A stretch of 64,000 nucleotides of DNA from Pedosphaera sp. (lineage in GTDB: Bacteria > Verrucomicrobiota > Verrucomicrobiia > Limisphaerales > SXQI01), in NCBI GenBank assembly GCA_025359965.1, contig JANYDC010000068.1:1-64000 (forward strand), written 5' to 3'. This document shows, in pieces, positions 1 to 10,600 of the stretch (its first letter is position 1; the number at the start of each line of letters is the position of its first letter). The position numbers were made by a program, and so were the translations under genes. The notes under the pieces are model-generated. The model did no database searches and had not been told where the DNA came from. It saw only the letters and a program-made list of their open reading frames with translations.

Positions 1-1
1 C

Positions 2-811
2 TCAGTGGGTCATCGAATAGACGATGATGTTGATGCCAAGGGGGAAGGCTTTTTTCTCGGAGAACTCGCGGAAGAAATATTCATACTCCCCTTCCCTTTC
101 CCAGCCGTCGCCCAAATCGGTGTTGTGGCAGATCATGACCATGATGCGGCCTTTGTCATCGAAGATGGCTTTGTATTCAGGAGTTTTGGCGTCGGGACGC
201 TCCCAAGTGATGCCGCCATTGTACTGGCTCTGCATGCCGAGGTTCACGTTGGGCACCTGCGGCTTGGCCTTGAGATCAAAAACGCAGTGGAAGATGGGAT
301 GTTCGATGGGCAGCTCCACCGGCTCGCGCGTGGGGAAAACGCGTTTTAGCTGCTCGTGCAGGTTCTCGTATTCCGCCACGCCCCAAAAATCATCGCACAT
401 CAAAAACCCACCGTTCAGCAGGTAGCGACGAAGGATGACCACCTCCTGCTCAGAAAAAACCAGGTTGCCCGGCTCCACGATGTAGACCCAAGGATAGGAG
501 AAGAACTCAGGATCAGTGATATCAATTACCCGCGCATCCGGATCAGTCGGAATCGAGGTCATCTGCTGGACACGGTAGGAGAGGTTCAGATCACTATCCG
601 GGAAATCGGTTTTCCATTTGTCCCAACCGGAGTAGGAGTCATATCGGATTCGAGCGAAAGTCCAAACGTCTTTGGGGAATGCCGTGGCATTCGTCCAGAG
701 AGGAGTGCCCGTGCTGTGCGACTCCTCCTGTCGCGCGTTGCGCAATTGGGCTGTGACCTCTTGGACAAAGGTCAAAGCCACCAACAAAAATAACACAGTT
801 AGTCGCGCCAT
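2..811 (-). CDS. DUF4159 domain-containing exported protein
   Basis: This 269-residue protein begins with a hydrophobic signal peptide (MARLTVLFLLVALTF, likely cleaved after VTA). The body matches the DUF4159 family, with the segments WTFARIRYDS, YVIEPGNLVF, LLNGGFLMCDDFWG and FPLGINIIVYSM. DUF4159 proteins have a flavodoxin-like or glutamine-amidotransferase-like fold and are common in Planctomycetes and Verrucomicrobia, often near MoxR/VWA gene sets; no reaction is established. The stop codon lies at the very edge of the window, so the gene is complete. Its start overlaps the end of the upstream cinA by 13 bases, which implies co-transcription and translational coupling. The family call is confident; the role is unknown. 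Confidence 0.8.
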   Translation of the reverse strand: MARLTVLFLLVALTFVQEVTAQLRNARQEESHSTGTPLWTNATAFPKDVWTFARIRYDSYSGWDKWKTDFPDSDLNLSYRVQQMTSIPTDPDARVIDITDPEFFSYPWVYIVEPGNLVFSEQEVVILRRYLLNGGFLMCDDFWGVAEYENLHEQLKRVFPTREPVELPIEHPIFHCVFDLKAKPQVPNVNLGMQSQYNGGITWERPDAKTPEYKAIFDDKGRIMVMICHNTDLGDGWEREGEYEYFFREFSEKKAFPLGINIIVYSMTH

Positions 812-2052
812 GGTTTCCCGGTCAATTTTCGACGCAGCATGTCGAGCGCCTGTTGCGAAGTATAATACTTAAAGGTCTCGCGGTCGAACGCGTTGAGAAA
901 CCTACGGACCTGTGTGCCACCCTCAGAGGCCATGGCCACATACACCATGCCCACCGGCTTTTCGGGCGTTCCACCGCCCGGACCCGCAATGCCTGTGATG
1001 GAAAGGGCGAAATCGGCCTTCAACTTTAAGCGGGCACCCTCGGCCATTTCCACGGCGGTCTCAGCACTCACAGCTCCATGGGTGGCCAAGGTCTCAGACT
1101 TCACGCCCAACATCTCGACCTTCGAATCATTACTGTATGAGACCACTCCCCCCCGAAAAACCAAAGAGGAGCCAGGGATGCCGGTAATCCGGTTGGCCAC
1201 GTATCCTCCCGTGCAACTCTCCGCCAAAGCCATGGTCTTTTGCTGCGCGGTGAGGAGATCAACAATGACCCGATCCAAGCTCTCGTATCCTTCGGCAAAA
1301 AAATAATCGCCCAGCAGAGGCGCGGCAACCTGCACAGCCTGATCAACCAGAGTCGCCGCATTCGCCCCGCGAGCCGTGAAACGCAAATCCACCTCACCCG
1401 TGCGCGCGCAATAGCCAACCGACAGACCTTGGGCCAACAACGGTGCTATGTGGCTCGCAATTCGTTCCTCGACCAATGATTCACCCAAACCGGTTGTTTT
1501 GAGCACACGACAAACGAAGGGTTCACGGCTCGGGAACCATGCCTCCAAACGGGGGACCACCTGTTCGTTAAACATGGGGCGAAGCTCGCGTGGCGGACCG
1601 GGCAACATGATCAGCCAGCCCTTGGGCGTTGCAACAGCCAATCCTGGGGCGGTGCCGTAGGCATTATGCAAAACAGTTGCCCCTACCGGCACCATGGCTT
1701 GAATGCGGGTGCTGGAGGGAAGTTGGCGGTGGCGTGCTTTGAAGAAGCTGGCGATGTGCTCCACGATAACGGGATCCTCGACCAGTTTTAATCCAAGCAA
1801 CTCGGCCACCAGATCGCGAGTGACATCATCCGAAGTCGGTCCCAACCCGCCGGTGCAGACAATCAATTCCGCGCGAGGCATAGCTTCTCGGACGGCGTTC
1901 TGGATGGCTAGCCCCTCGTCCGAAACGGTCACCTGTAGATTTACGGTAAAACCCAGATCCCGAAAACGCTCGCACAACCATTGTTGATGGGTGTTCAAGA
2001 CCAAGCCCAGCATCAGCTCGCTTCCGGTGTTGATAATCTCTACAGATGGCAC
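799..2052 (-). CDS. cinA: CinA-family nicotinamide-nucleotide amidase
   Basis: This is a full-length two-domain CinA of 417 residues. The N-terminal molybdopterin-binding-like (COG1058) half shows TGSELMLGLVLNTH, CTGGLGPTSDDVTRD and MLPGPPREL. The C-terminal PncC amidase half (about residues 250-410) shows ESCTGGYVANRITGIPGSS and SITGIAGPGGGTPEKPVG. PncC domains deamidate nicotinamide mononucleotide to nicotinate mononucleotide in pyridine-nucleotide recycling, and the COG1058 domain is linked to ADP-ribose pyrophosphatase activity. The start is GTG (GTG-CCA-TCT). The 3' end overlaps the DUF4159 gene by 13 bases. The historical name 'competence/damage-inducible' comes from relatives, and nothing here indicates competence. 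Confidence 0.93.
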   Translation of the reverse strand: MPSVEIINTGSELMLGLVLNTHQQWLCERFRDLGFTVNLQVTVSDEGLAIQNAVREAMPRAELIVCTGGLGPTSDDVTRDLVAELLGLKLVEDPVIVEHIASFFKARHRQLPSSTRIQAMVPVGATVLHNAYGTAPGLAVATPKGWLIMLPGPPRELRPMFNEQVVPRLEAWFPSREPFVCRVLKTTGLGESLVEERIASHIAPLLAQGLSVGYCARTGEVDLRFTARGANAATLVDQAVQVAAPLLGDYFFAEGYESLDRVIVDLLTAQQKTMALAESCTGGYVANRITGIPGSSLVFRGGVVSYSNDSKVEMLGVKSETLATHGAVSAETAVEMAEGARLKLKADFALSITGIAGPGGGTPEKPVGMVYVAMASEGGTQVRRFLNAFDRETFKYYTSQQALDMLRRKLTGKPWRD

Positions 2053-2174
2053 CCGGCTACCATCTCACCCCACTGGATGGCTGCAACTGAGAAAATTGAA
2101 CAAAAACCAAGATGCAATCACTTTACCATTCGCAACCAATTATCTTTCAACGAGTTAAGAAATAAATTTAAAGC

Positions 2175-2346
2175 TTGAACATTTCAGCGTGCTGTCAGTC
2201 TAAATTGGTGTTGGTTGGTTTGTTTGTTTCGGGTTGGATGCGGGTTGTGCCCGCTTCTCATACTGTTCTCGCCAGCTGGTCTGGTGTGAAACGTTAGTTT
2301 GGTTGTTTGGGTGGGCGGATATCTGGAAGGATATCCGCCTTTTTTG
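2175..2346 (+). ncRNA. Candidate small RNA in the cinA-pseudopilin gap
   Basis: The 318-base gap between cinA and the pseudopilin has no protein gene but holds what looks like a short plus-strand transcription unit, opposite to both neighbours. A possible promoter has TTGAAC at 2175-2180 and TCTAAA at 2199-2204 with an 18-base spacer. A perfect hairpin GCGGG-TTGTG-CCCGC follows at 2240-2254, and a strong intrinsic terminator ends the unit at 2314-2345. An in-frame ATG at 2239 could encode 19 residues but has no ribosome site. The promoter is weak by inspection and the RNA is inferred mainly from the orphan terminator. The rest of the gap should hold the cinA promoter, which I could not assign. 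Confidence 0.35.
2314..2345 (+). terminator. Intrinsic terminator pointing along the plus strand
   Basis: A perfect 10-base-pair stem, GGCGGATATC (2314-2323) with GATATCCGCC (2330-2339), encloses a six-base loop and is followed directly by six T residues (2340-2345). On the minus strand the hairpin is followed by CACCCAAAC, so it is a good terminator only for plus-strand transcription. All flanking genes are on the minus strand. Confidence 0.75.
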
Positions 2347-2370
2347 TGCAATCCATTGGCCGCAGTCGAC

Positions 2371-3138
<768 letters not shown>

Positions 3139-3172
3139 GCGAGCAGCGGAGTTGAGGGTTGGCGGACCTAGA

Positions 3173-4684
3173 TCATACCAGTAGTTTTGTGATCACCTCA
3201 CCATGGACGTCGGTGAGCCGACGGTCGATACCATTATTTCGAAAAGTAAGTTTTTCATGGTCAATACCAAGAAGGTGCAGGATGGTGGCGTGAATGTCGT
3301 AGACCTCAGTTCCCTTGCTGCGATCCAGAGGTTTGTAACCCCACTGATCGCTTTCTCCGGTGACCACTCCCCCCTTAATCCCGCCTCCGCAAAGCCAGTT
3401 GGTAAAACAATAGGGGTTGTGATCCCTGCCCTTCCCTCCCTGCGTGCTCGGCATGCGTCCAAATTCAGTGGTCCATAGGATAATGGTATCATCCAGTAAA
3501 CCACGCTGCTTGAGGTCGCGTATCAGCGCTGAGGCTCCCTTGGCAAACCCTCGAGCCAGGGGGCCGTGATCTCGTTCCACATCCTCATGTGAATCCCAGT
3601 TTCGGCGCGGGAAGCCATTGTCGTTGCCGCTCCAAACCTGCACAAAACGAACCCCACGTTCCAAAAGGCGGCGGGCAGCGAGGCATTTGCGCCCGAAGTA
3701 ATCCATCTCCTCTGGAGCGTTGATTTCCTTTGGCCACGTTTTGATATCGTTCCGGATGCCGTACATCTCCAGCGTGGCTGCGCTTTCCTTCGAAATATCG
3801 AGCGCTTCGGGAGCAGCCAGTTGCATACGCGCTGCGAGTTCATAGCTCCTAATGCGTGAATCAAGGCGCTCATCACCCTGACGAGTGGTGGCATGCTCTC
3901 GATTCAAACTGCTGAGCAACGTGGCGGCTCCGGCATCACTTGCAGGGGTGATGTAAGAGCCACGCTTGTCCGGAAAAAGATCGGAGATGGGCGTCTCTGA
4001 ACCAGGATAGATGACCGTCCCCTGATGCTGGGCGGCCAAGAACGCAGAATCCCAATTCTTGGTCCCGTTGGAAGCCAGCCCACGGTGGTCTGGCAGTACT
4101 ACAAAAGTTGGAAGGTTATCATTAAGGGAACCCAAACCATAACTAACCCAGCTTCCCATACCGGGGAATCCTGGGCGGTTAAATCCTGTGGTTTGGAGCA
4201 GAGTGCCCTGCGAATGCACCCCTGTCTTACCCACCAGATTATGCACCCAAGCAATCTCATCCACCACACTCCCGATCTCCTCAACCACCTCGCCCAGCAT
4301 CTTACCGGACTTGCCGTAAGGTTTGAAGGGCCAGACAGGCGCCTTCCAAGGACCGAGACCGTCTTGAAACGCTTCCACCGGTTCGCCAAACTCGGACTTC
4401 TCCCCGTGCCGCTTGATTAACTCGGGTTTGTAATCAAAGAGATCAATGTGACTTGCGGCACCGGCCATGAATAATTGAACCACTCGTTTGGCCCGGGCGG
4501 GATGATGCAGCCTGCCGGTCAGCATCCTCGGAGAAGTCGCAGCCAGCAGACTTTCCTGACCTAATATTGAAGCCAGCGCAATGCCTCCCAAGCCTCCACC
4601 GCTGGACCAAAGAAATTCTCTGCGCGAAACCGGGCGGGTGGCTGCAAATCGATTTTGAAATGAGTGATATTTGCTCATGCACAT
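3173..4684 (-). CDS. DUF1501 family exported protein with Tat signal
   Basis: A 503-residue DUF1501 protein. The N-terminus carries a twin-arginine signal ([13 protein letters not shown] followed by a hydrophobic stretch to about residue 45). Family hallmarks include [24 protein letters not shown] near the start, [58 protein letters not shown] and [20 protein letters not shown]. The fold is alkaline-phosphatase/sulfatase-like, but I see no formylglycine sulfatase motif. Members are nearly always paired with DUF1549/DUF1553 genes. Here the ATG overlaps the partner's TGA by one base (TGATG), so translation is coupled. The biochemical function is unknown; a role in extracellular polysaccharide degradation is often suggested from context. 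Confidence 0.9.
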   Translation of the reverse strand: MCMSKYHSFQNRFAATRPVSRREFLWSSGGGLGGIALASILGQESLLAATSPRMLTGRLHHPARAKRVVQLFMAGAASHIDLFDYKPELIKRHGEKSEFGEPVEAFQDGLGPWKAPVWPFKPYGKSGKMLGEVVEEIGSVVDEIAWVHNLVGKTGVHSQGTLLQTTGFNRPGFPGMGSWVSYGLGSLNDNLPTFVVLPDHRGLASNGTKNWDSAFLAAQHQGTVIYPGSETPISDLFPDKRGSYITPASDAGAATLLSSLNREHATTRQGDERLDSRIRSYELAARMQLAAPEALDISKESAATLEMYGIRNDIKTWPKEINAPEEMDYFGRKCLAARRLLERGVRFVQVWSGNDNGFPRRNWDSHEDVERDHGPLARGFAKGASALIRDLKQRGLLDDTIILWTTEFGRMPSTQGGKGRDHNPYCFTNWLCGGGIKGGVVTGESDQWGYKPLDRSKGTEVYDIHATILHLLGIDHEKLTFRNNGIDRRLTDVHGEVITKLLV

Positions 4685-7431
4685 CAGTCGATGAAGGCAA
4701 ATTCGTTCAGGTTCACGATAAGCCTGCAGGCGTTGGCCAGGCCATGAGTCTCAGCATAGCGAATCAATGGTTGAAGCTCAGACGCACGAGGAGCGCGCTG
4801 GAACGCCAGTTGAAAGGCCCGCTGGATTTGACGTTTCGGCTCCGAGCCGACATCTGCCGCCACCCTCTCCGAAAAGTGGGCCGCCATCACCACGCTCAGT
4901 TGGTTGTTCAATTGGGCGAGAGCCTGCAATGGGGTAAGGGTCTGGTTTCGCTTTTCCACCAGCATGGAAGGATCGGCGCAATCAAGAGCGGCCATCCAAG
5001 GCTGCTGCTGGCTGCGGACGATAAACCGATAAATGGACCGACGGTGCAAGGCCGGGTTTTCCATGTCAGCCAATTGATATTCATAGTGCGGCGAATGTTC
5101 GGGATGGGTCACCACAAAGTCCTGAAAACTGGGCCCGCCCATTTTAAAATCCATCCTGCCTGCCAGCGTGAGAAGCGTATCGCGCATGGCCTCGGCCTCC
5201 AGCTTCCTACGGTTCATACGCCAGAGAAGGTGGTTCTCCGAATCAATCTCCACGGAGGTTTTCTCGATGATATCCGAGCGCTGGCAGTAAGTCTTGCTGG
5301 TGACGATGAGCCTGTGCAGGCGTTTGAATGAACCTTGAAAATCATCGCGAAAAGTGACGGCCAGCCAATCAAGCAATTCGGGATGAGTTGGCAACTGGCC
5401 CATCCGCCCAAAATCGTTTGGAGAATCCACAATGGCCCGACCGAAATGATACTGCCAGACTCGATTCACGACGCTCCGCCAGGTCAGCGGATTGCGGTTA
5501 TCCACCAACCAATTGGCCAGGGCAGCGCGGCGCGCCGACTCGGGGGAAGTTTCGGGGATATCAAAGCGTGAAGGAAGAGCTGACACACAACTGAGTGAGC
5601 CGGGAGGAACCTCGCGTCCTGGCTTGCGCACATCCCCGCGCGCCAGCATGCGGATGACTCGCGGCTTTCCGCCTGCGCCGCCTGTGCCCGAGAAGGCTCC
5701 ACTCCCCTGATACACCGTTCCTGAATAAACCCGGCTCGCTGGAGTAAGTTTGCCCAATTGCCCAGCATTGTTGGTCAAGGACGCCTCCACCTCGGACAAC
5801 TCCACGAGCACTGCAGCAGCGACGCTCTTGCGAACCAACCTCGCCTTCTCCTCTTTAAGGGCGGCGAGTACAGCTGGGGTAGCCGATTTCTTCGAAGGAT
5901 AGATCCCATCGGTCAAGTTGGACATGCTCCAACGCGGACCCGCCTCGATACTGTCGGCGGCGGTCACCTTCGCAGCCAGTGCACGGTTCACCCCCGCTTC
6001 GCCAAAAGCCTGAAGTTCGGCCAGTGCAAAAATGAAATCCCCCATGCGTGGAGCAAGGCGAGTGGCCGTGACCCGCACGTAACGACCTTTGCGGCCGGAA
6101 CAGTTGTGTGATTGCAGCGAGACTCCCGGTGCGGTGACGTCTGCGGCACTGAAATCCGCCACCATCGAAGCCCCTTCATGGAACTCCGGCTCTTCGGCCA
6201 ACTGCACTGTGTAACGAAGCGGGAAACCGAATCCGTCGCCGATGCCGTTGAAATCATCGTGACACGGAGCGAGCACAATTTTTTCGAGCGCCATCGATTC
6301 GCCCAAATCGACCTGAACCCATTTGCGCGCGTTCTGCTCCAAACTAATGGCCGAATGATAGCCATAAGCCTCACTCGGCATGGATGTGGAGGTTTTGGAG
6401 GCAGCGGAAATTTTCTCGTCTAAAGCGGCTAAAGAACTTCCAACCTGCTCCATGATTTTTGCGTTCAGGGCATCGCGGCGGCTGATAAAATTGGTTCTTT
6501 TGCTTTCCAACTCCCCGCGCGCTCGCCCCACCGCAGGGTCCAGGTCATAAATTTTATCAGCCCGATCCACCGCAGCAAACACCGCCTGCAACGAATAATA
6601 ATCCTCCTGACTAATGGGATCGAATTTGTGGTTGTGGCATTGGGCGCAGTGAACTGTTGCCGAGCAAAAAGTGTTGATGGTGTTGGCCACCATATCGTCC
6701 CGATCTAGATGCCGGGCGATCTTTCCATCAATCTTCGTTTCGGGCACTTCGGCATGGCCAATAAAATCCCATGGACCAGCGGCAATGAAACCCAGAGCTT
6801 CAATCCCATCCTGAGTGCCGGGAAAAAGCGCATCGCCCGCCACCTGCTCGCGCACAAACCGTGCGTAAGGCTTATCGGAATTGAAGGCGCGTATCACATA
6901 GTCGCGATAGGGCCAGGCATTGGGACGAGGCTGATCCTTGTCGTAGCCATGCGTCTCGCCGTAGTGAACCACATCAAGCCAGTGCCGCGCCCAGCGCTCC
7001 CCATAACGCGGCGAATCAAGCAATCGATCCACCACCTTGCCGTACGCGTCCGCGCTCCCATCCTTAATGAATGCCTCGACCTCTGCCGGTGACGGCGGCA
7101 GCCCGGTCAAATCAAAATAGACCCGACGAATCAGGGTGCGTTTGTCAGCGGGTGGGCTTGGCCTTAATCCTTTGGCTCGCAGGGTGGCGCGGACAAATGC
7201 GTCCACCGGGTTAGCCTCGCCCAACGGCGCGGCTGGTTTCACCAAAGGTTGAAGCGACCAAATATTGGATGCCCCATCCGAAGTTTTTCCTTTCGCCGCC
7301 AGATCCGCAGCATGGGATGCACCCCCCACAACCAAGATCAACACCAAATAAAAACCAAACCCGCGCAGACCGCGCAAGTTCCGGGCCAGAGGCTGGCGTT
7401 GTATGGAAACCCCCATAAGATCAGCAACCAT
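4684..7431 (-). CDS. DUF1549/DUF1553 (PSD1-type) exported protein with discoidin-like insert
   Basis: A large exported protein paired with DUF1501. The chosen ATG at 7431 is preceded by a good ribosome site (GGGAGG, about five bases upstream); an in-frame ATG at 7479 would add 16 residues. A signal segment (GFGFYLVLILVVGGASHA) follows. DUF1549 covers roughly residues 70-290 with LIRRVYFDLTGLPPSPAEVEAF and YGERWARHWLDVVHYGETHG. A single haem-binding-like motif CAQCH lies near residue 265. An inserted coagulation-factor 5/8 C (discoidin)-like domain (about 350-480; WVQVDLGESMALEKIVL, GRYVRVTATRL) precedes DUF1553 (NPLTWRSVVNRVWQYHFGRAIV, MNRRKLEAEAMRD, MLVEKRNQTLTPLQALAQLN). The discoidin-like insert suggests carbohydrate or surface binding; the function is not established. 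Confidence 0.88.
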   Translation of the reverse strand: MVADLMGVSIQRQPLARNLRGLRGFGFYLVLILVVGGASHAADLAAKGKTSDGASNIWSLQPLVKPAAPLGEANPVDAFVRATLRAKGLRPSPPADKRTLIRRVYFDLTGLPPSPAEVEAFIKDGSADAYGKVVDRLLDSPRYGERWARHWLDVVHYGETHGYDKDQPRPNAWPYRDYVIRAFNSDKPYARFVREQVAGDALFPGTQDGIEALGFIAAGPWDFIGHAEVPETKIDGKIARHLDRDDMVANTINTFCSATVHCAQCHNHKFDPISQEDYYSLQAVFAAVDRADKIYDLDPAVGRARGELESKRTNFISRRDALNAKIMEQVGSSLAALDEKISAASKTSTSMPSEAYGYHSAISLEQNARKWVQVDLGESMALEKIVLAPCHDDFNGIGDGFGFPLRYTVQLAEEPEFHEGASMVADFSAADVTAPGVSLQSHNCSGRKGRYVRVTATRLAPRMGDFIFALAELQAFGEAGVNRALAAKVTAADSIEAGPRWSMSNLTDGIYPSKKSATPAVLAALKEEKARLVRKSVAAAVLVELSEVEASLTNNAGQLGKLTPASRVYSGTVYQGSGAFSGTGGAGGKPRVIRMLARGDVRKPGREVPPGSLSCVSALPSRFDIPETSPESARRAALANWLVDNRNPLTWRSVVNRVWQYHFGRAIVDSPNDFGRMGQLPTHPELLDWLAVTFRDDFQGSFKRLHRLIVTSKTYCQRSDIIEKTSVEIDSENHLLWRMNRRKLEAEAMRDTLLTLAGRMDFKMGGPSFQDFVVTHPEHSPHYEYQLADMENPALHRRSIYRFIVRSQQQPWMAALDCADPSMLVEKRNQTLTPLQALAQLNNQLSVVMAAHFSERVAADVGSEPKRQIQRAFQLAFQRAPRASELQPLIRYAETHGLANACRLIVNLNEFAFID

Positions 7432-7454
7432 CAACGCCTCCCTCTCGCCGGAAA

Positions 7455-7482
7455 GTGACACTGGGCGGGCGCGCCGCATTAT
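7455..7482 (+). promoter_or_regulatory. Candidate divergent plus-strand promoter
   Basis: GTGACA at 7455-7460 (five of six matches to the -35 consensus) is followed after 16 bases by CATTAT at 7477-7482 (four of six). It points away from the DUF1549 gene toward a small ORF and an orphan terminator. Assigned by eye only. Confidence 0.3.
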
Positions 7483-7526
7483 GGGAGGTGCATGATATCC
7501 TCAAGCAATAATGCAAGGAGGACTTC

Positions 7527-7601
7527 GTGACAACAATCGATTCTGTGTGGAGGGCCTGGCCGCAGCCAAGGCCCTTTTTATTGGGGAGCCACCTTTTGTA
7601 G
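7527..7601 (+). CDS. Possible 24-codon small ORF with strong ribosome site
   Basis: A GTG at 7527 is preceded by AAGGAGG at 7515-7521, the strongest Shine-Dalgarno match noticed in this window, at a five-base spacing. The frame runs 24 codons to TAG at 7599-7601, with a Trp- and Pro-rich peptide (segment VWRAWPQPRP). The hairpin-plus-T terminator at 7551-7579 lies inside it, so a full-length peptide would need readthrough. It may be a leader peptide, an sRNA with a chance ORF, or noise. The minus-strand protease gene ends inside this ORF, so the two overlap tail to tail. Confidence 0.25.
   Translation: MTTIDSVWRAWPQPRPFLLGSHLL
7551..7579 (+). terminator. Second plus-strand-oriented hairpin terminator
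   Basis: AGGGCCTGGC (7551-7560) pairs with GCCAAGGCCCT (7565-7575), allowing one bulged base, across the loop CGCA. T residues run through 7579. The T-run covers the stop codon of the minus-strand protease. On the minus strand the hairpin is followed by CCACACAG, so it favours termination of plus-strand RNA. Confidence 0.5.
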
Positions 7602-10600
7602 ACGGAAGAACTGGACTGTCGATTCCGGTGAAGGCAGTGAGATACTAGTCCGCCCGCTGGTGGCCGTGACGGAACTGACCCCTAGCCAGCCGGTGAGATC
7701 AGTAGAGGATTCGAGTGAGTAACGTTCGCCTACCAAGCTCAAGAATGAAAGAGTGCGCTGATCAGCACTGATCCCAAGTTGCAGGGGCTCGACCGAGACC
7801 ACCATTCCAGAGGAATCAGGCTGACTCGCCAGCAGCGTTACATCTGCAGGTGCTCCGGTATTATTGATTACAGTGACGCGGTAAGTGCCATTCAAAGAGC
7901 CTTGTGAGTTCAAAATGGTCCACACCAAAGGCTGTCCGTTATACGAGACCATCTTCACACCATCCTCAAGGCGCATGACTTGGATATCCACACCGGGCGG
8001 GCGTCCAGCCACCTCAAACACGAGGCGGGATGGATTCGAGCCAACCGAGACATCACGCTGAGCCAGGCTATCGGCACGGATGGTGAAGGTTTGGGGGATG
8101 TTCAAATCCAGAGGCGGGTTACCGCCGGCGGGATCACTTTCCTGGTACGATGCCGTCAAAAGCGTTGGCGTTTCAACAGGGTTATCAACCGTCACGATAT
8201 AAGTGCCAGGCCGAATGGGAGCGGTGCTGCTACCTGCTGAAAGCATCACAACGAAGGGAACCCCACCCCCTATCTCAAAATAAGTTGTTAGTTGCGGTCC
8301 ACCTTCAACAGGACCTTGAAGCGTCGCCAGAAGCGTGGATTGGTCCCCGGCCCTTAGCGCGAGGCTTGCCGTTGTGGATTCGGGGCCAACATTGAACGTC
8401 AACTGTTGTCGCCCGGCCACTCCGTTCGCCGTCGCGCTGCTGACCGCCAGACTGTTCGTTTGCCCTGAAGCGAGGGCGAACAGGAAGGGTGCAGAGCAGA
8501 TGCCATCATAATCCACACGAAGTGTGAAATAATTTGTGGAATCAACAAACTGATTCGCAACGGCCACGAACATGATTGGCTCGGCTGGGTTCAGCGGTGC
8601 GCCATAGGGGCGCAGATCCGTGATGTGCAAGGTGGCCGCCCCGTTGGTGCTGGGGAAATTTTGATTGTTCAACAAAGGCACGTAATCATCGGTCAGGGGA
8701 TTTCCCGTGGGGAAACCCGAGTGATCGGCGTACATGACCAATCCGCCAAAATTATTACTCCCGATCAAGGTCACAAACAGATCAGTGGAGTTCGAACAAT
8801 ATGGAATATAAAAATACTGAACCTCGTTCTTGGCAACGCGTCCTGGAATGAAAGTCGAAGGGGGATTGGTCAGGCTCTGATTATTCAGAGTGGTGGGATA
8901 GGTGGCTCCGTTTCGCATTATTTCCGAGGGTGGGAATGCGGGTGAGACATCCAGCTCAAGCCTCCATGAAACCACCACACCATCACCGAGAGGAGCGCCC
9001 GTGCGGAAGTCCTCGACCTCCAGCCTCCAGATGCCCTTGGCTAATTCGCCATTGATCAATTCAAACGGTTCCTCGGGCTTGGCAAAAACAGTTCCAGTAT
9101 CGATCAACTCGACGTCATCAATTTGAGCCAGACCGTTCAACAAACTGGCAAACGTCAGAGACTGATTGGTGGCCGCAGCGAAGAAGTTGATCGTCACCGT
9201 CCGGTAATCAGCTGCAGAGGCATAAGTATTCGTAAACGAACCTTCGAGTTCCAAGGCGAACGAGCCGGGAAAACTTCCAGCCGAATTGACCGGCAAGGCA
9301 TAAACCACATTGCTGAAACCGGCGGTAGCCGTACTACGGGTCTGCAACTGAAGCTGAGCGCGAACGCCTGTGGGCGCACCCGCGTTGGTGGTCACCAAAT
9401 CCATGGTGTTCAGGCCGAGGATGAGGTTCGTTGATGTGAGGATGGGGGCATTGAATACTGTGTGTCCCGAGCCGGCGATCCGAGTGGATTTACCGTTCAC
9501 CAAAATATCAAATCCCCCGTTGTCAGCGGCCCAAATCCCAGTTATGCGCGCGTTCAACGGATCGCCTGTGAGGGTAAACGAGGTCCGATAAGTATAAACG
9601 CCGGGGTTTGCGGAAAGGAGATGATAACCCTTGGGGGTGATCCACTGTGACTTTGCGTCATTGGCAATCCAATAGCTTGCAGCCGCCGCAACCACGGGAG
9701 TTCCCAGCGGAATTTTTGGATCAGCGGAACTTGCCAGAAAATAATGCAAGTCAGCCTGCCCCTGTAAAAGGTCTGTATTAGTCGCATTTTTGCCGGTGCT
9801 GAACAACGGAATTACAGGCGCCAACCGGTGTTTAAAACGCAGTTGGTAGGGACGACCCGGCTCAGTCGGAAGGTTGGTTGTGATGGCACCGCTGCCCAAA
9901 GAAACGCTATTGTTTCCGGAAGCGGCCAAAGCAGCAGCTCCGATCACATTAACCTTGTTGCTCTTCACAACCCAGCCATCAAGGTTCTCGCCCACCGAAT
10001 AAATGCCAGGAGCAGCCCCCTCGAAACCGTTGAAGAAAACCTGTCCGCGATTAGTCCCGAAATCAGCAAAAGGCGGTTTCAGGAATTTGACCGGAGTGGT
10101 GACAAATTCACTGTCGCTCAAGGTAAAGTAAGAATTCTCCAAGTTGCCAAAGGAGTTGGTAAACACGGAACCCAAACCAAACTCATTGGTGCCGCCCCGG
10201 TTCTCCATCAGCAGAAGCCTTGTTCCCTGTGGAGTAATCAAATGAATGCTGAGGTCTGACACGCGTGAGTGATCTACGCGAAGGCCGACTCTTGTTCCAG
10301 CCACAACGGTGTCGCGAGGCTGAAAAATGGAACCCGTGGTGAACGCCTCATCGGTGATTCCAAAACCACCCACCACGCGAGTATATTGATTATCCCCTTC
10401 CGCTCCGTACTCAAACAACGCCAGCAGATCATACCCCACTGGGATGGTGTTGGGATTGTCGATGCAAACGTACCAAGTACCCGGTGAGATGGGGGGATTG
10501 TTGGTCAAACCAACCTGCAATTCATAATTGCCGGGGGTGATGGCCGTGGCGACGCCATCATTGATTGTGGCAGTGGGAAGATCGTCTTTCTTGATGTACA

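Noticed and set aside
3173-4684. Calling the DUF1501 protein a sulfatase
   Set aside because: The fold family is related, but the Cys/Ser-x-Pro-x-Arg formylglycine motif is absent.
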